A stretch of 64,000 nucleotides of DNA from Vibrio sp. B1FLJ16 (GCF_905175385.1 NZ_HG992750.1:434001-498000); one strand, 5' to 3'; shown: positions 8,703 through 18,228, numbered from the stretch's first letter. Numbers and translations are program-made. Notes: generated from the letters alone by a model not told the origin.

Positions 8703-9953
8703 TTGAGACTTGGCATGACGACACAAAGCACCATCAGTACAAATCCTCTATCTGCTCCGAGTACAGATACCAGTTGGCAAAAGAAAGCGATGTTAAGCGT
8801 CGCGTTTTTGATGGCAACCACATCCGTAGGTCCCGGTTTCCTTACCCAAACTGCAGTTTTCACTAATATCTACAAAGTGGATATGGCATTCCCTGTATTG
8901 GCCTCCATTTTTATCACCTTTGGTATTGTGATGAACCTTTGGCGTATTGTTGGCGTTTCTGGCATGCGTATCCAAGATATCGCGAACAAAGTTGCACCGG
9001 GTATGGGGTACGCTGTTGGTGTCCTGCTTGCCCTTGGCGCGGTCGCATTTAACTTTGGTAACGTTAGTGGTGCGGCATTGGGTATCAATGTACTGACGGG
9101 TGTGGATACAACTTGGGGAGCACTGTTTACAGGCATGGTTGGCTGCTTGTTGTTTGTGGTTCACAACGCATCTAAGCGAATGGATCAAATGGCGCGTTAC
9201 CTCGGGTTGTTTATGATCATATTGATTGCGTATGTGGCAATGACGAGTCTGCCCCCGATGGGAGAAACTTTGACCGCAGCATTAATGCCTTCTGAGGTGA
9301 GCAGTCTTCTGCTACCGACGCTGACTATCGTTGGTGGTGCGGTAGGCGGTTATTATACCGGTGCACAACGTCTGGTTGATATTGGTCTGAAGGGTAAAGA
9401 AAACATCCCGTCAATCAAGAAAACAGCGTGGGCAGGAATCTCAATCGCTGTGGTCATCCGTATTCTGCTTTTCTTGGCGGTGTTTGGTGTTATTGCCACG
9501 GGCGCAACGTTGGATGCTTCTAATCCGGCAGCAGATGCTTTCCGCCAGGGGGCTGGTGAGTTGGGTTACTTTATTTTTGGCTTGGTGCTGTTTGTTGCCT
9601 CTATCACTTCCGTAGTGGGTAACTCTTACATGGCAATATCACTCATTAAGACGCTGTTCCCAGTGGTTGCACGCAATGAAAAAGCATGGTGTGTCGGTTT
9701 TATCATCATAACTTCGCTAGGTACAGTCACAATGAATATGCCGATCCTCCTGTTGATGCTCGCAGGTCTGGTTAACAGCATCATTCTTCCAATCGTATTA
9801 GGAACAGTTCTCGTAGCAACAAAGAAAAAAGAGATCGTGGGTGATTATCAGCATCCGAAGTATCTCACGTTGACTGGTATCGCGATCGTGGTCGTGATGG
9901 CTGGAGCGAGTTTGACTAATATCGGTAACTTTATGGCGAAGTTTGCCGGGTAG
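8703..9953 (+). CDS. NRAMP-like transporter, atypical clade
   Basis: Polytopic inner-membrane protein (about 416-429 aa, roughly eleven hydrophobic helices) of the NRAMP/LeuT-fold superfamily. The first helix reads TSVGPGFLTQTAVFT where classical MntH proteins have the metal-binding DPGN motif, so the metal ligands Asp and Asn are absent. The helix-6 MPH motif of MntH was not seen either. I therefore would not assume manganese or iron transport; related proteins are annotated as divalent-cation transporters by homology only. The start is ambiguous. TTG at 8703 has AGGAAG eight bases upstream, ATG at 8715 has no clear site, and a TTG at 8664 is also open. It lies alone between two terminators. 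Confidence 0.75.
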   Translation: MRLGMTTQSTISTNPLSAPSTDTSWQKKAMLSVAFLMATTSVGPGFLTQTAVFTNIYKVDMAFPVLASIFITFGIVMNLWRIVGVSGMRIQDIANKVAPGMGYAVGVLLALGAVAFNFGNVSGAALGINVLTGVDTTWGALFTGMVGCLLFVVHNASKRMDQMARYLGLFMIILIAYVAMTSLPPMGETLTAALMPSEVSSLLLPTLTIVGGAVGGYYTGAQRLVDIGLKGKENIPSIKKTAWAGISIAVVIRILLFLAVFGVIATGATLDASNPAADAFRQGAGELGYFIFGLVLFVASITSVVGNSYMAISLIKTLFPVVARNEKAWCVGFIIITSLGTVTMNMPILLLMLAGLVNSIILPIVLGTVLVATKKKEIVGDYQHPKYLTLTGIAIVVVMAGASLTNIGNFMAKFAG

Positions 9954-9974
9954 TGAAATTTGTTGATTCGATAA

Positions 9975-10003
9975 AAAACGGCCTCATTGGAGGCGTTTTT
10001 TAT
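9975..10003. terminator. Bidirectional intrinsic terminator
   Basis: GCCTC/GAGGC stem (9981-9994) flanked by A-rich sequence on the left and TTTTT on the right. It sits between the convergent NRAMP-like and TehA-like genes and overlaps the stop of the latter. Confidence 0.85.
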
Positions 10004-10965
10004 GCTTGCTTAGAGTGCGATCTGACAACCTCCGGCCAGTACATTTTTACATATCCTGCCGATACCCAAACCACTAAGAAGGTCGCGATGCTGAGCTCTA
10101 AAAAGCCAAAGTCGTGCAGCCAGTTCCACCGGGGATGTGATTCAGCGAAGAACGTGGTTAATCGGTGCATTGCGATAGCACTGATGACGGACGGAAACGT
10201 TACCGCGGCAATCGAAGGCTGAAACTTCAAACGTAACAGACGGAAATAGCACAGGTAGATGAGCAATGTCATCGTGATAGCGATACCTGATAAAGCTCCG
10301 GTCAGAATAGGATCTGGCTCGGGAAAGTTAACCAGATAGGCGGCGAGCGATAAGTTTACAGGTGCCGCCATTATGGCAAGAGTTGGTCGGGCTCTTCTTG
10401 GCAGAGAGCCGAAGAATACTAATCGATATAAGACAAGTGGCAACATAAAGAAATAGATGCCAATACACATGAGCGCAAGGGTTTGAGAGAATAGGTTGTG
10501 TCCGAACTGAGAGCCTGCTAATGAACTGCTGATTAATCCCACTGGATACAGAAACCAGCTTGGGACTATATTCGACATCTTGAAGTTTCTTAGCTGGAAG
10601 CTGAAAAACAGCACCATCATAGAAAAATGAAGCAAAAGCGCAAGAAACCACAGTGGATGAGCAATAAGAGGCGCGACGGTAGCAAGGTAATCGGTGAGGA
10701 TTAGTAATGCCATGCTCATCGGTGCCATTAAACTGCCGCTCAACGGATGTCGGATATCAGCCATGAATAAACGTGGGCTGGTCGCGTACTTTAGTAGTAC
10801 TGGGGTCAGCAATAATGCGCCGAGTAACGAGAGAAATGGTCGTATTGGCTCTCCAATAGCGGGGACATACAACGCCCAAGCCTGGCCTAATCCAATAATA
10901 CCCAATGCCAACGCAGCCTGAGAGGGCGGGACACTATAAAACTGTACAAGTCTTCTCCAGTTCAA
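10000..10965 (-). CDS. TehA/SLAC1-family (TDT) anion channel or transporter
   Basis: Integral membrane protein of 321 aa with about ten hydrophobic helices and the TDT-family signature F-Q-P-S-I-A-A-V-T-F-P at residues 248-258, in the helix that carries the pore-gating phenylalanine region in Haemophilus TehA. Family members conduct monovalent anions or export C4-dicarboxylates or sulfite. The name TehA comes from a tellurite-resistance phenotype and does not tell the natural substrate. No partner gene such as tehB is adjacent. Monocistronic, ending in the shared terminator on its left. Confidence 0.85.
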   Translation of the reverse strand: MNWRRLVQFYSVPPSQAALALGIIGLGQAWALYVPAIGEPIRPFLSLLGALLLTPVLLKYATSPRLFMADIRHPLSGSLMAPMSMALLILTDYLATVAPLIAHPLWFLALLLHFSMMVLFFSFQLRNFKMSNIVPSWFLYPVGLISSSLAGSQFGHNLFSQTLALMCIGIYFFMLPLVLYRLVFFGSLPRRARPTLAIMAAPVNLSLAAYLVNFPEPDPILTGALSGIAITMTLLIYLCYFRLLRLKFQPSIAAVTFPSVISAIAMHRLTTFFAESHPRWNWLHDFGFLELSIATFLVVWVSAGYVKMYWPEVVRSHSKQA

Positions 10966-11208
10966 ATCTACTCCGAAATGATTTTACCCGAACGAAATGA
11001 TAATACTAATTGTGGCTTTATGAGGCGCGAATACTAGCAAGTTTTAACAGCAGTTACTCTTAAAGCAGGCGAGGAATGATTAAAGAATAGCAACTTTGTG
11101 AGTTTGGTATCGAATATTTGGGAAAAGATGTAAAAGTAGAGGCTTAACCGCTCCAAACAACCTGAATAATAACAAGATTGTTTGGAACATTGAATTAGAC
11201 TATCCATT

Positions 11209-12612
11209 TTAACTTGTTTGATTCTCAGGAAGATCTTGCTGACGCAGTTTTTCGTTTTTGATTGTTCGACGAAGTAATTGGCTGTATATCGGCTGGCCGC
11301 CCAGCATTTGAGCAATAATTACCGCACCCAGACAAGTAATGATCAACGGCAGGATTAAATAGTAGTTATTGGTCATCTCTATCACGAGCAGGATCCCAGT
11401 GATTGGCGCGCGAACAGTCGCGGCGAATAAAGCCCCCATTCCCGCTATAGCAAACATGCCTGGTTCGATATCAAGTACAGGCAATAATAGTTCCGCACTC
11501 GCCCCAAATGCATAACCAAACAGAGTTCCTAAAGCGAGCATTGGAGCAAAAATACCACCAGGTGCGCCCGAGCCGAAGCAAAGCAGAGTCGTTACTACAC
11601 GTCCAACGAACAACATCACTAACAGTGAAATAGAGTAATTCCCGTTAGTCACATCAGGTATAAGGGTTATCCCGCCCCCAGTTAATTGCGGGACGTATAA
11701 AAGCAGTAAACCGAACACCCCGCCTAAAATGGAGCCTGTTATGAGGTAGCGCTTGCGGTCGTTTTTGTGAATGGCGACAAAACTGTCCTGAGCGACAGTG
11801 ATGAGCTTATTGAAAAGAACGCCGAATACACCAAATAGGGCACCCAGTAACAGAAACAACCAAAGTGATTGTAGCGCTGGTGGCTGATACTGAGGCATGG
11901 TTATTACGGCATCTTGGCCATTAATACTGCGAAATACAATGTTTGCCATGATGGCAGAGATGATCACCGCACGAATGGAGATCAAAGAGTAGCGGAACTG
12001 AGGCCGCATTTCCTCAACGACAAACATGATACCGGCTAACGGCGCGTTAAACGCTGCTGCTAAACCGCCCGCGGCTCCGGAAGCGAGCAGTGAATGACGA
12101 GCGTCGTCATCCTTTACGCGAAATATGTCTGTGACCATTCGGCCAACAGCACCGCCCATCTGTACTGTTGGACCTTCTCGCCCTAAAACCATACCGGAGC
12201 CAAGAGCACCCATACCACCGAAAAACTTAACAGGAAGCACTCTCCACCAACGAACAGGGCGAATATTGTCCATGGCTCCTTCTATTTCGGGAATCCCAGA
12301 GCCAGCCGCCTCTGGTGCGAAGCGGTGAACAAGAAAATATCCGATAAAAGCCAGCAGAGCACTGATTAACACCGCAGCCAGCCACAGAGGCAGGGCGCTG
12401 CCGATTTCACCTCTTAACCATTCAGTTCGGGTTTCAGAAACAAAGTGAACAGCAAGCTCAAAGTAGGTACCAACTATACCCGCGACTACTCCTACGATGG
12501 CAGCCATAACTAGAACAGATACCGGTGTTGACCCTCGAGAGATAAACTGGTTAATCGCATCTTTGGGTACGTGCGCTAACACAGACTTCACAATTCTCTC
12601 TCGTTTGGTCAT
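11209..12612 (-). CDS. clcA: H+/Cl- exchange transporter ClcA
   Basis: CLC-family 2 Cl-/1 H+ antiporter (467 aa; E. coli ClcA is 473), used in extreme acid resistance. The selectivity motif GSGIPE is at residues 104-109, GREGP with gating glutamate E146 (E148 in E. coli) at 144-148, and the proton glutamate E201 in VVEEMRPQF (E203 in E. coli). The GGIFAPMLALG filter segment is also intact, so it should be an exchanger rather than a channel. Homodimeric inner-membrane protein. The AAAAATCTCCGGT upstream on this strand leaves the ribosome site GGAG close to the ATG. Confidence 0.95.
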   Translation of the reverse strand: MTKRERIVKSVLAHVPKDAINQFISRGSTPVSVLVMAAIVGVVAGIVGTYFELAVHFVSETRTEWLRGEIGSALPLWLAAVLISALLAFIGYFLVHRFAPEAAGSGIPEIEGAMDNIRPVRWWRVLPVKFFGGMGALGSGMVLGREGPTVQMGGAVGRMVTDIFRVKDDDARHSLLASGAAGGLAAAFNAPLAGIMFVVEEMRPQFRYSLISIRAVIISAIMANIVFRSINGQDAVITMPQYQPPALQSLWLFLLLGALFGVFGVLFNKLITVAQDSFVAIHKNDRKRYLITGSILGGVFGLLLLYVPQLTGGGITLIPDVTNGNYSISLLVMLFVGRVVTTLLCFGSGAPGGIFAPMLALGTLFGYAFGASAELLLPVLDIEPGMFAIAGMGALFAATVRAPITGILLVIEMTNNYYLILPLIITCLGAVIIAQMLGGQPIYSQLLRRTIKNEKLRQQDLPENQTS

Positions 12613-13092
12613 TAAAAATCTCCGGTATTTAATCGCATGCGGGACGTAAAGTATACGCTTGGAAGAGTCTAGACCTAATCAGTAAAGTTGCAATTTAGCT
12701 TTGCACAAATATTGGGTTGAAGGATTCAGGAAAATACGCCTTCGAGTGATGTACTATCAGATGCGTAATTGTTGCTACTTTTTTACTGGTAGAACTTGTT
12801 TTCTGAGAAAAATGAACCATGCTTTAAGTGTAAAGCAACATGACTGCTTCAGAAGGAGGGACGTGAAGTTTTACTCACAATTTGGATGGAATCAAACCCT
12901 ACAGTAATTCCTCGTTTTTAGTTTGGGATGCATCAACAGACTTCCCGATTCGCACACTCACGATTGAGTAACGAGGTAGAGGCGCACGCAACTGTGCGCC
13001 TTCTTAATGGGCGCTAATAAATTGTATTTCCTTCTTGCTAATTTTCTGTCTCAGGTTATTGTCGTAGCCACCTGTTTCTGACGTCTACACAT
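12613..13092. other. Intergenic region, no supported gene
   Basis: 480 bp between divergent clcA and the small exported protein. A 68-codon open frame at 12701-12907 has no recognisable features and no clear ribosome site. The only definite structure is the hairpin at 12981-13000. Confidence 0.5.
12981..13005 (+). terminator. Hairpin, probable intrinsic terminator
   Basis: Perfect arms GGCGCAC and GTGCGCC with a six-base loop, then TTCTT. No gene with an obvious end lies upstream on this strand, so it may end a small RNA or simply be a relic. Confidence 0.55.
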
Positions 13093-13674
13093 ATGATGCC
13101 CCTGTACTTACGATATATACTGCCTGTTTGTTTTGCTGTGTTTTCAAGTGCTGTATTTGCGCTGGATAATTGGTGGCAAACGGTATTGTCTGAACAACCT
13201 TACCCGAAGATTCAGAACGCGGTAGAGAGTGGGGGAAACTGGTATCATTGTGAGACAGATTTGAGTGGTTCCGACCCATCTGCTAAAGCTCTGTGCTTAG
13301 ATGATTTTCATTACTATCATCAGCACCTGTACGGTGAAGTCACCTTAGGTGATGACATCGCTCATTTCGTCTTTTTAAGCCAATACCAGTGGCAAAACTG
13401 GAACGACTTGATCCTCAACCTAAGAAAAGATGGATTCGTCATGCGCCGCCTGCAGTTCGATGATGCTGAATATGATGTGCTGAATTCGCTAAAACAGAAA
13501 TCTGCAGAAGCCGTAGATAAGGAAGTTATCTTAATGATGAACCGTTATCCGCCTGAAGCAAGACGAATAACAGAGTGGGTAAGGCCAAATGAGTTTGATT
13601 CAATTTCACCTAGCCTTAAAGTGATGCTCGAAAGTGACGGGGATATCATCAAAATGCACGTTACTCGCTTTTAG
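13093..13674 (+). CDS. Small exported protein of unknown function
   Basis: 193-residue protein with a clear signal peptide (hydrophobic residues 6-23, likely cleavage after VFA). The mature part is rich in Trp, Tyr and Asp, with two cysteines (CETD and ALCLDD) spaced about 16 residues apart that could form a disulfide. I do not recognise a family. Its 3' end overlaps the convergent regulator gene by 14 bp, which argues that both reading frames are real and that their expression may interfere. Probably periplasmic. Confidence 0.7.
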   Translation: MMPLYLRYILPVCFAVFSSAVFALDNWWQTVLSEQPYPKIQNAVESGGNWYHCETDLSGSDPSAKALCLDDFHYYHQHLYGEVTLGDDIAHFVFLSQYQWQNWNDLILNLRKDGFVMRRLQFDDAEYDVLNSLKQKSAEAVDKEVILMMNRYPPEARRITEWVRPNEFDSISPSLKVMLESDGDIIKMHVTRF

Positions 13675-14086
13675 CTTCATGATCGCTTTTATTTTCATGA
13701 TGCAAAGAGAGGAACGTTGCCATTGCGGATTCATCTAAAAATCCATCAGCCTTTTTATGCGAGCGAAGATACTGATAGCCTGCTATCAGTTTGCGGTGCA
13801 GATCTTCACTCTCCTCAGACAGCGGATTATTCATCACATACTGAAAAGAGAGTTTATAGGCTTCCATATCGACTACTTCTGCGCGGCGATAAAGGTAACC
13901 GCAACCGGTCGCTAGCCATTCAAGAGAACAGTTGGCTCGCATCGCAATTTGATTGGCTTTTGTCAGGCTCGGCTCACTGCCTTTTAAGTATTTTCTAATT
14001 AACGCTTCTGATACATCAACTCGTCGCGCAAAGCCGCTGATGCTTTCTTCGCCGATTAAAGTAGACAAACGTTGGGCAAAAGACAT
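13661..14086 (-). CDS. XRE/CI-type helix-turn-helix regulator
   Basis: 141-residue DNA-binding protein. The N-terminal about 65 residues form an XRE HTH: SISGFARRVDVSEALIRKYLKG matches the two-helix pattern, and the next part NCSLEWLATG is typical of phage CI-like repressors. The C-terminal half is short and helical, with no LexA-like protease residues, so it is not a cleavable repressor. Neighbours give no clear target; it is divergent from the aldo/keto reductase at 14182, whose promoter it could control. There are no other phage genes nearby. Confidence 0.8.
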   Translation of the reverse strand: MSFAQRLSTLIGEESISGFARRVDVSEALIRKYLKGSEPSLTKANQIAMRANCSLEWLATGCGYLYRRAEVVDMEAYKLSFQYVMNNPLSEESEDLHRKLIAGYQYLRSHKKADGFLDESAMATFLSLHHENKSDHEAKSE

Positions 14087-14181
14087 ATTTCGTACTCCAG
14101 TTCGAATTGCGGGAGTTTACCCGTTGAGACCGTGCGAAAACAAGACTAGGATGAAAGCAGATCAAATAAAGGAGAGAACCC

Positions 14182-15090
14182 ATGGTGGCAAAAGTTGTAA
14201 CTGCACCGAGTGGCCCGGAATTTTCAGAACTGGTTCAAGGATATTGGCGTGCAGCAGATTGGGGAATGACGGCGCAAGAGCGTTTAACATTCCTTAAGCA
14301 ACATATCGAACTAGGTATTACGACGGTAGACCATGCAGACATCTATGGTAATTACGAATGTGAATCGCTGTTTGGTGAGGCGTTAAAGCTGGATAACAGT
14401 GTTCGCGAGCAAATCCAGATCGTAACCAAGTGCGATATCAACTTGTGTGGGGATAAAACCCCGGAGCGTAAAATTAACCATTACGACACGAGTGCGGCGC
14501 ACATTTATCAATCAGTGAACAACTCTCTTGAGCGTTTAAATGTTGATGAAATCGACGTCCTGCTTATCCACCGTCCAGATGTATTAATGGACGCTGATGA
14601 AGTTGCGGAAGCTTTCTCTGAGTTACATAAGGTAGGTAAGGTCAAACATTTCGGTGTGTCGAACTTTACGCCACGTCAGTTTGAGTTGCTGCAGTCACGA
14701 ATGAATAAACCACTTGTGACAAACCAGGTCGAGATCAACCCGCTTAACTTTGAAGTCGCGCACGATGGCACATTAGATCAGTTACAAATGCTGCGTGTTC
14801 GCCCTATGGCGTGGTCTTGCTTAGGTGGCGGATCTATTTTCAGTGGCGACAGTGAACAAGCAGTTCGCGTACGTAATGAGCTGGAAGCGATTCGAGTGGA
14901 AGTAGGTGCAAGCAGTATTGATCAAGTGATCTATGCTTGGGTCCGTCGACTGCCATCTCAGCCAATTCCAATTATTGGTTCCGGTAAAATTGAGCGTGTT
15001 CAAACCGCTGTTGATGCACTGAGCATCGAGCTGACTCGTGAGCAATGGTACCGAGTTTGGGTCGCGTCTAAAGGCCACGGTGTGCCATAG
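14182..15090 (+). CDS. Aldo/keto reductase, YdhF-like
   Basis: NAD(P)H-dependent oxidoreductase with an (alpha/beta)8 barrel (302 aa). Catalytic residues are visible: Asp and Tyr in DHADIYGNYE near residue 53, the Lys in IVTKCD near residue 82, and His in LLIHRPD. The C-terminal cofactor stretch is PIIGSGKIERVQ. The size and sequence resemble E. coli YdhF, whose physiological substrate is not established. GGAGAG lies 7 bases before the ATG. Ends at a strong terminator. Confidence 0.9.
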   Translation: MVAKVVTAPSGPEFSELVQGYWRAADWGMTAQERLTFLKQHIELGITTVDHADIYGNYECESLFGEALKLDNSVREQIQIVTKCDINLCGDKTPERKINHYDTSAAHIYQSVNNSLERLNVDEIDVLLIHRPDVLMDADEVAEAFSELHKVGKVKHFGVSNFTPRQFELLQSRMNKPLVTNQVEINPLNFEVAHDGTLDQLQMLRVRPMAWSCLGGGSIFSGDSEQAVRVRNELEAIRVEVGASSIDQVIYAWVRRLPSQPIPIIGSGKIERVQTAVDALSIELTREQWYRVWVASKGHGVP

Positions 15091-15120
15091 AACCTGAACT
15101 AACATAAGAAATTGTACTAA

Positions 15121-15157
15121 GCACCCTTTTACTCAGCCAGTAAAAGGGTGCTTTTTT
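15121..15157 (+). terminator. Strong intrinsic terminator
   Basis: Thirteen-base perfect arms (15121-15133 and 15139-15151) with a five-base loop, followed by TTTTTT. It ends the aldo/keto reductase transcript. Because it overlaps the longest open frame of the next gene, it also shows that the next gene starts further right. Confidence 0.95.
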
Positions 15158-15252
15158 GTTTTGACGCACTTTTTAACCACGTCATTTATACAGAGCCGAC
15201 CATAACGGGGTTATTCACATATACTTATTATGTGAACTTCTCTACGCAGAAT

Positions 15253-16785
15253 ATGGTTATGGACTTTAATCTTGCTTTAAAACTGTATACAGCAGAACAA
15301 GTTAAAAATGGTGAAGTTAGCGCCGCACAGATAGCGGGTGTCTCAATGTTTGGTCTGATGCAACGCGCAGGTATGGCGGTGTATGAACGTTTTCTTCATC
15401 TTTATCCGAGAGCTAAAAATGTCTTAGTTGTATGTGGTAAAGGAAACAATGGCGGTGATGGCTATATTTTTGCCACTTTGGCCAAGCAAGCACAGCTCAA
15501 AGTCAGTGTGTTCCAGTTTGGGGATACTTCGTCGCTTACCGGCGATGCCCTATGTGCTTACGAGGGTTGGCAAGCTGTTGGTGGTCAGAATAGCAGTTGG
15601 GATAACTGGAACACCGCGCTGCTCGAGGCGGAAGTCATCATTGATGCCATGCTGGGAACCGGTTTAAGTGGTGAAGTACGAAGTGAGTACCGCCGCTGTA
15701 TTGAGCAAATTAACCAAATACATTGTCCGGTAATCGCAGTTGATATTCCTTCCGGATTAAGTGCTAACACTGGCGCTGTACTCGGTGCTGCGATATGTGC
15801 AAATCACACTGTGACTTTTATCGGTGTCAAGCAAGGTCTGTGTACCGCGCGAGCGAGAGACCACGTTGGTGAACTGCATTATTTTGGTTTGGGCGTGAAT
15901 GTAGAGTTTGACTCTGTCGAGGAAGAGAGTGCACTGGGCATCGATCACCAAGTGATCCGGCGACTGTTACCTCCACAACAACCGACAGCGCATAAAGGTG
16001 ATAACGGTAAATTGTTGTGCGTCGGAGGCAATCTCGGTATGTCCGGGGCGATTCGTTTTTCCTCTTCAGCTGCGGCGCGCACTGGTTCTGGTTTGACTGC
16101 GGGAATTACACATCCTGATAGTTTGATAGCACTGCAAGTTGCTTGTCCTGAAGTCATGAGTCAAAGCATTACCGCTGATGAGTTACGAGATACAGAGAAT
16201 GAACTGACTAGGCGCATCCGATGGGCAGACGCATTAGTTTTTGGACCCGGATTTGGAGATGATGAATGGGCTTATCAGGCATATCAGTATTTGTCACAGC
16301 AAGACAAACCGAAAGTCGTTGATGCTGATGGGTTAAATATATTGGCAATGCTCAGCCAGCGCAGTAGTGAAACCTTTGTATGTGACAATAAACGTGTGAT
16401 TACACCGCATCCGGGTGAAGCTGCTCGTCTGTTAAATGTCACCACGCAGGAAGTCGAACGCGATCGCTATTCTGCCGCAAGGCAGTTACAAGAGCGTTTT
16501 GGTGGAGTTGTGGTGCTGAAAGGGGCGGGCACACTAATTTACGATGGCGCACGAATGTATGTCTGCCTCGCTGGTAATCCTGGGATGGCAAGCGGAGGAA
16601 TGGGGGACGTGTTGTCTGGTGTGATTGGTGCTTTGCTGGCTAAAGGTATACCGATTGCTATCGCAGCCAGATTAGGCGTGATGATCCATAGTCATGCAGC
16701 TGATCTTAACGCGACTCAAAATGGAGAGCGCGGATTGTTGGCAAGTGATGTTGTCAGCACACTTCGGTGTGTGTTGAACCCTTAA
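15253..16785 (+). CDS. nnr: Bifunctional NAD(P)H-hydrate epimerase / ADP-dependent dehydratase
   Basis: Metabolite-repair enzyme that restores damaged (hydrated) NADH and NADPH. The N-terminal YjeF_N domain (about the first 215 residues) epimerises the R form; KGNNGGDGYIFA is its conserved nucleotide motif. The C-terminal ribokinase-like domain is the ADP-dependent dehydratase, with the end motif NPGMASGGMGDVLSG. Domain order and total length (about 510 aa) match E. coli YjeF/Nnr. The reading frame is open from 15148, but that start lies inside the preceding terminator. ATG at 15253 or 15259 (MVMDFNLALKLYTAEQ) is more likely, though no strong ribosome site is visible for either. Confidence 0.9.
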   Translation: MVMDFNLALKLYTAEQVKNGEVSAAQIAGVSMFGLMQRAGMAVYERFLHLYPRAKNVLVVCGKGNNGGDGYIFATLAKQAQLKVSVFQFGDTSSLTGDALCAYEGWQAVGGQNSSWDNWNTALLEAEVIIDAMLGTGLSGEVRSEYRRCIEQINQIHCPVIAVDIPSGLSANTGAVLGAAICANHTVTFIGVKQGLCTARARDHVGELHYFGLGVNVEFDSVEEESALGIDHQVIRRLLPPQQPTAHKGDNGKLLCVGGNLGMSGAIRFSSSAAARTGSGLTAGITHPDSLIALQVACPEVMSQSITADELRDTENELTRRIRWADALVFGPGFGDDEWAYQAYQYLSQQDKPKVVDADGLNILAMLSQRSSETFVCDNKRVITPHPGEAARLLNVTTQEVERDRYSAARQLQERFGGVVVLKGAGTLIYDGARMYVCLAGNPGMASGGMGDVLSGVIGALLAKGIPIAIAARLGVMIHSHAADLNATQNGERGLLASDVVSTLRCVLNP

Positions 16786-17029
16786 AAATTTGAAAAATTT
16801 TCATTTTGGAGTGGGTGTCAGGGCTTCAAAAGGAAGTGCTGTGCACAAATTTGAGAACTGGAGCGTTTGAATTTTAACCATCTCGCGCAAAGGTTTGCGC
16901 AATCGACAAAGATAACTGCGTTATTAACTTGTTGAATTTGTTGGGTTATAAAATAACTTAATGGTTTGGAAGGTGTTTTTGATATGCGATTATCAAGATG
17001 GTAACACAAAAAAATTTTAAATATCAGAC

Positions 17030-17057
17030 TTGTAGGAAATAAATCACAACCTATAAT
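17030..17057 (+). promoter_or_regulatory. Probable sigma-70 promoter for guaC
   Basis: -35 TTGTAG (17030-17035), 16-base spacer, and perfect -10 TATAAT (17052-17057). The predicted start is at about 17063-17065, immediately before the hairpin. Confidence 0.6.
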
Positions 17058-17064
17058 GCTGAAA

Positions 17065-17096
17065 ACCGGAGCGTCTGCCAACGCTCCGGTTTTTTT
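17065..17096 (+). terminator. Terminator-like hairpin at the very start of the guaC leader
   Basis: Arms ACCGGAGCG (17065-17073) and CGCTCCGGT (17082-17090) with an eight-base loop, followed by seven T. It has all the features of an intrinsic terminator but begins at the predicted transcription start of guaC, so it may be an attenuator, a stabilising 5' stem-loop, or the end of an upstream transcript. Confidence 0.8.
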
Positions 17097-17184
17097 GTGT
17101 CCGAAGAACAGTGAACTCGTCTGCCAACGATTTCACTACGCACTCTGAAACGACACATATACATATGAATCAAGGAATTACACA

Positions 17185-18228
17185 ATGCGTATCGAACAAG
17201 AACTTAAGTTAGGTTTTAAAGATGTACTGTTTCGCCCGAAACGTTCTACCCTTAAGAGCCGTTCTCAAGTAAATTTAACCCGCGAGTTTACATTCAAGCA
17301 TAGTGGTCGTCAATGGTCTGGTGTGCCAGTAATTGCAGCGAATATGGATTCGGTTGGTAGCTTTGAAATGGCCGCAGCGTTGGCTGAACATGGTGTAATG
17401 ACCGCTGTCCATAAACACTACACAGTAGAAGACTGGGCAGAGTTCGCTAAATCGGCGAACAAAACCACGCTAAACAACGTGATGGTGTCGACAGGTACGT
17501 CTGATGCAGACTTCCAAAAAACCAAAGACATCATGGCACTTTCTGATGAGTTCATCTTTATCTGTGTTGATATCGCGAACGGTTACTCAGAACACTTAGT
17601 CGAGTATGTAGAGCGTGTACGCGCGGCGTTCCCGGATAAAGTCATTTCTGCGGGTAACGTCGTGACGGGCGATATGTGTGAAGAGCTGATTCTTGCTGGC
17701 GCCGATATTGTTAAAGTGGGTATTGGCCCTGGTTCAGTATGTACGACTCGTGTTAAAACAGGTGTGGGCTATCCGCAGCTTTCTGCAATCATCGAATGTG
17801 GTGATGCGGCACACGGCCTTGGTGGCGTGATCATCGGTGACGGTGGTTGTTCATGTGCCGGAGATGTGGCTAAAGCGTTCGGTGGCGGTGCAGATTTCGT
17901 GATGCTTGGCGGTATGCTGGCTGGTCACGAAGAGTCAGGTGGTGAAGTCATCGAAAAAGATGGTGAAACCTTCATGAAGTTCTATGGCATGTCTTCTAAG
18001 AGTGCAATGGATAAGCACTCTGGCGGTGTCGCAGGCTACCGCGCTGCAGAGGGTAAAACGGTACTATTGCCATACCGTGGAAGTGTTCACGGAACTATCC
18101 AGGATATCCTTGGCGGTGTTCGTTCAACGTGTACCTATGTAGGTGCAGCAAAGCTTAAAGAGCTAACTAAGCGCACGACGTTCATCCGTGTACAAGAGCA
18201 AGAGAACAACGTGTTCGGTAAAGAGTAA
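17185..18228 (+). CDS. guaC: GMP reductase
   Basis: NADPH-dependent conversion of GMP to IMP and ammonia, a purine-salvage step in the cytoplasm. Length (347 aa) equals E. coli GuaC. The catalytic loop [15 protein letters not shown] carries Cys186 as the thioimidate nucleophile, and the IMPDH-type barrel motifs ([28 protein letters not shown]) are all present. A CBS domain is lacking, as expected for the reductase rather than IMP dehydrogenase. AAGGA lies ahead of the ATG. Single gene between its own leader and a strong terminator. Confidence 0.97.
   Translation: MRIEQELKLGFKDVLFRPKRSTLKSRSQVNLTREFTFKHSGRQWSGVPVIAANMDSVGSFEMAAALAEHGVMTAVHKHYTVEDWAEFAKSANKTTLNNVMVSTGTSDADFQKTKDIMALSDEFIFICVDIANGYSEHLVEYVERVRAAFPDKVISAGNVVTGDMCEELILAGADIVKVGIGPGSVCTTRVKTGVGYPQLSAIIECGDAAHGLGGVIIGDGGCSCAGDVAKAFGGGADFVMLGGMLAGHEESGGEVIEKDGETFMKFYGMSSKSAMDKHSGGVAGYRAAEGKTVLLPYRGSVHGTIQDILGGVRSTCTYVGAAKLKELTKRTTFIRVQEQENNVFGKE

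Larger units (their letters stand above)
16786..17184. other. AT-rich leader region upstream of guaC
   Basis: 399 bp without a supported ORF. It holds the guaC promoter and hairpin described separately, and an exact 12-base direct repeat CGTCTGCCAACG at 17072-17083 and 17118-17129, one copy spanning the hairpin loop. An imperfect repeat GCGCAAAGGTTTGCGC around 16885-16900 is self-complementary and could be a protein site or a weak hairpin. Confidence 0.5.

Noticed and set aside
9953..10222. 89-codon rightward ORF
   Set aside because: Lies over a terminator and antisense to the TehA-like gene; a shadow frame.
12701..12907. 68-codon ORF in the clcA gap
   Set aside because: No signal, domain or ribosome site; low-complexity composition like the surrounding non-coding DNA.
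15148..15252. Upstream extension of the NAD(P)HX repair gene
   Set aside because: It begins inside the right arm of a strong terminator and encodes residues not expected for the family.
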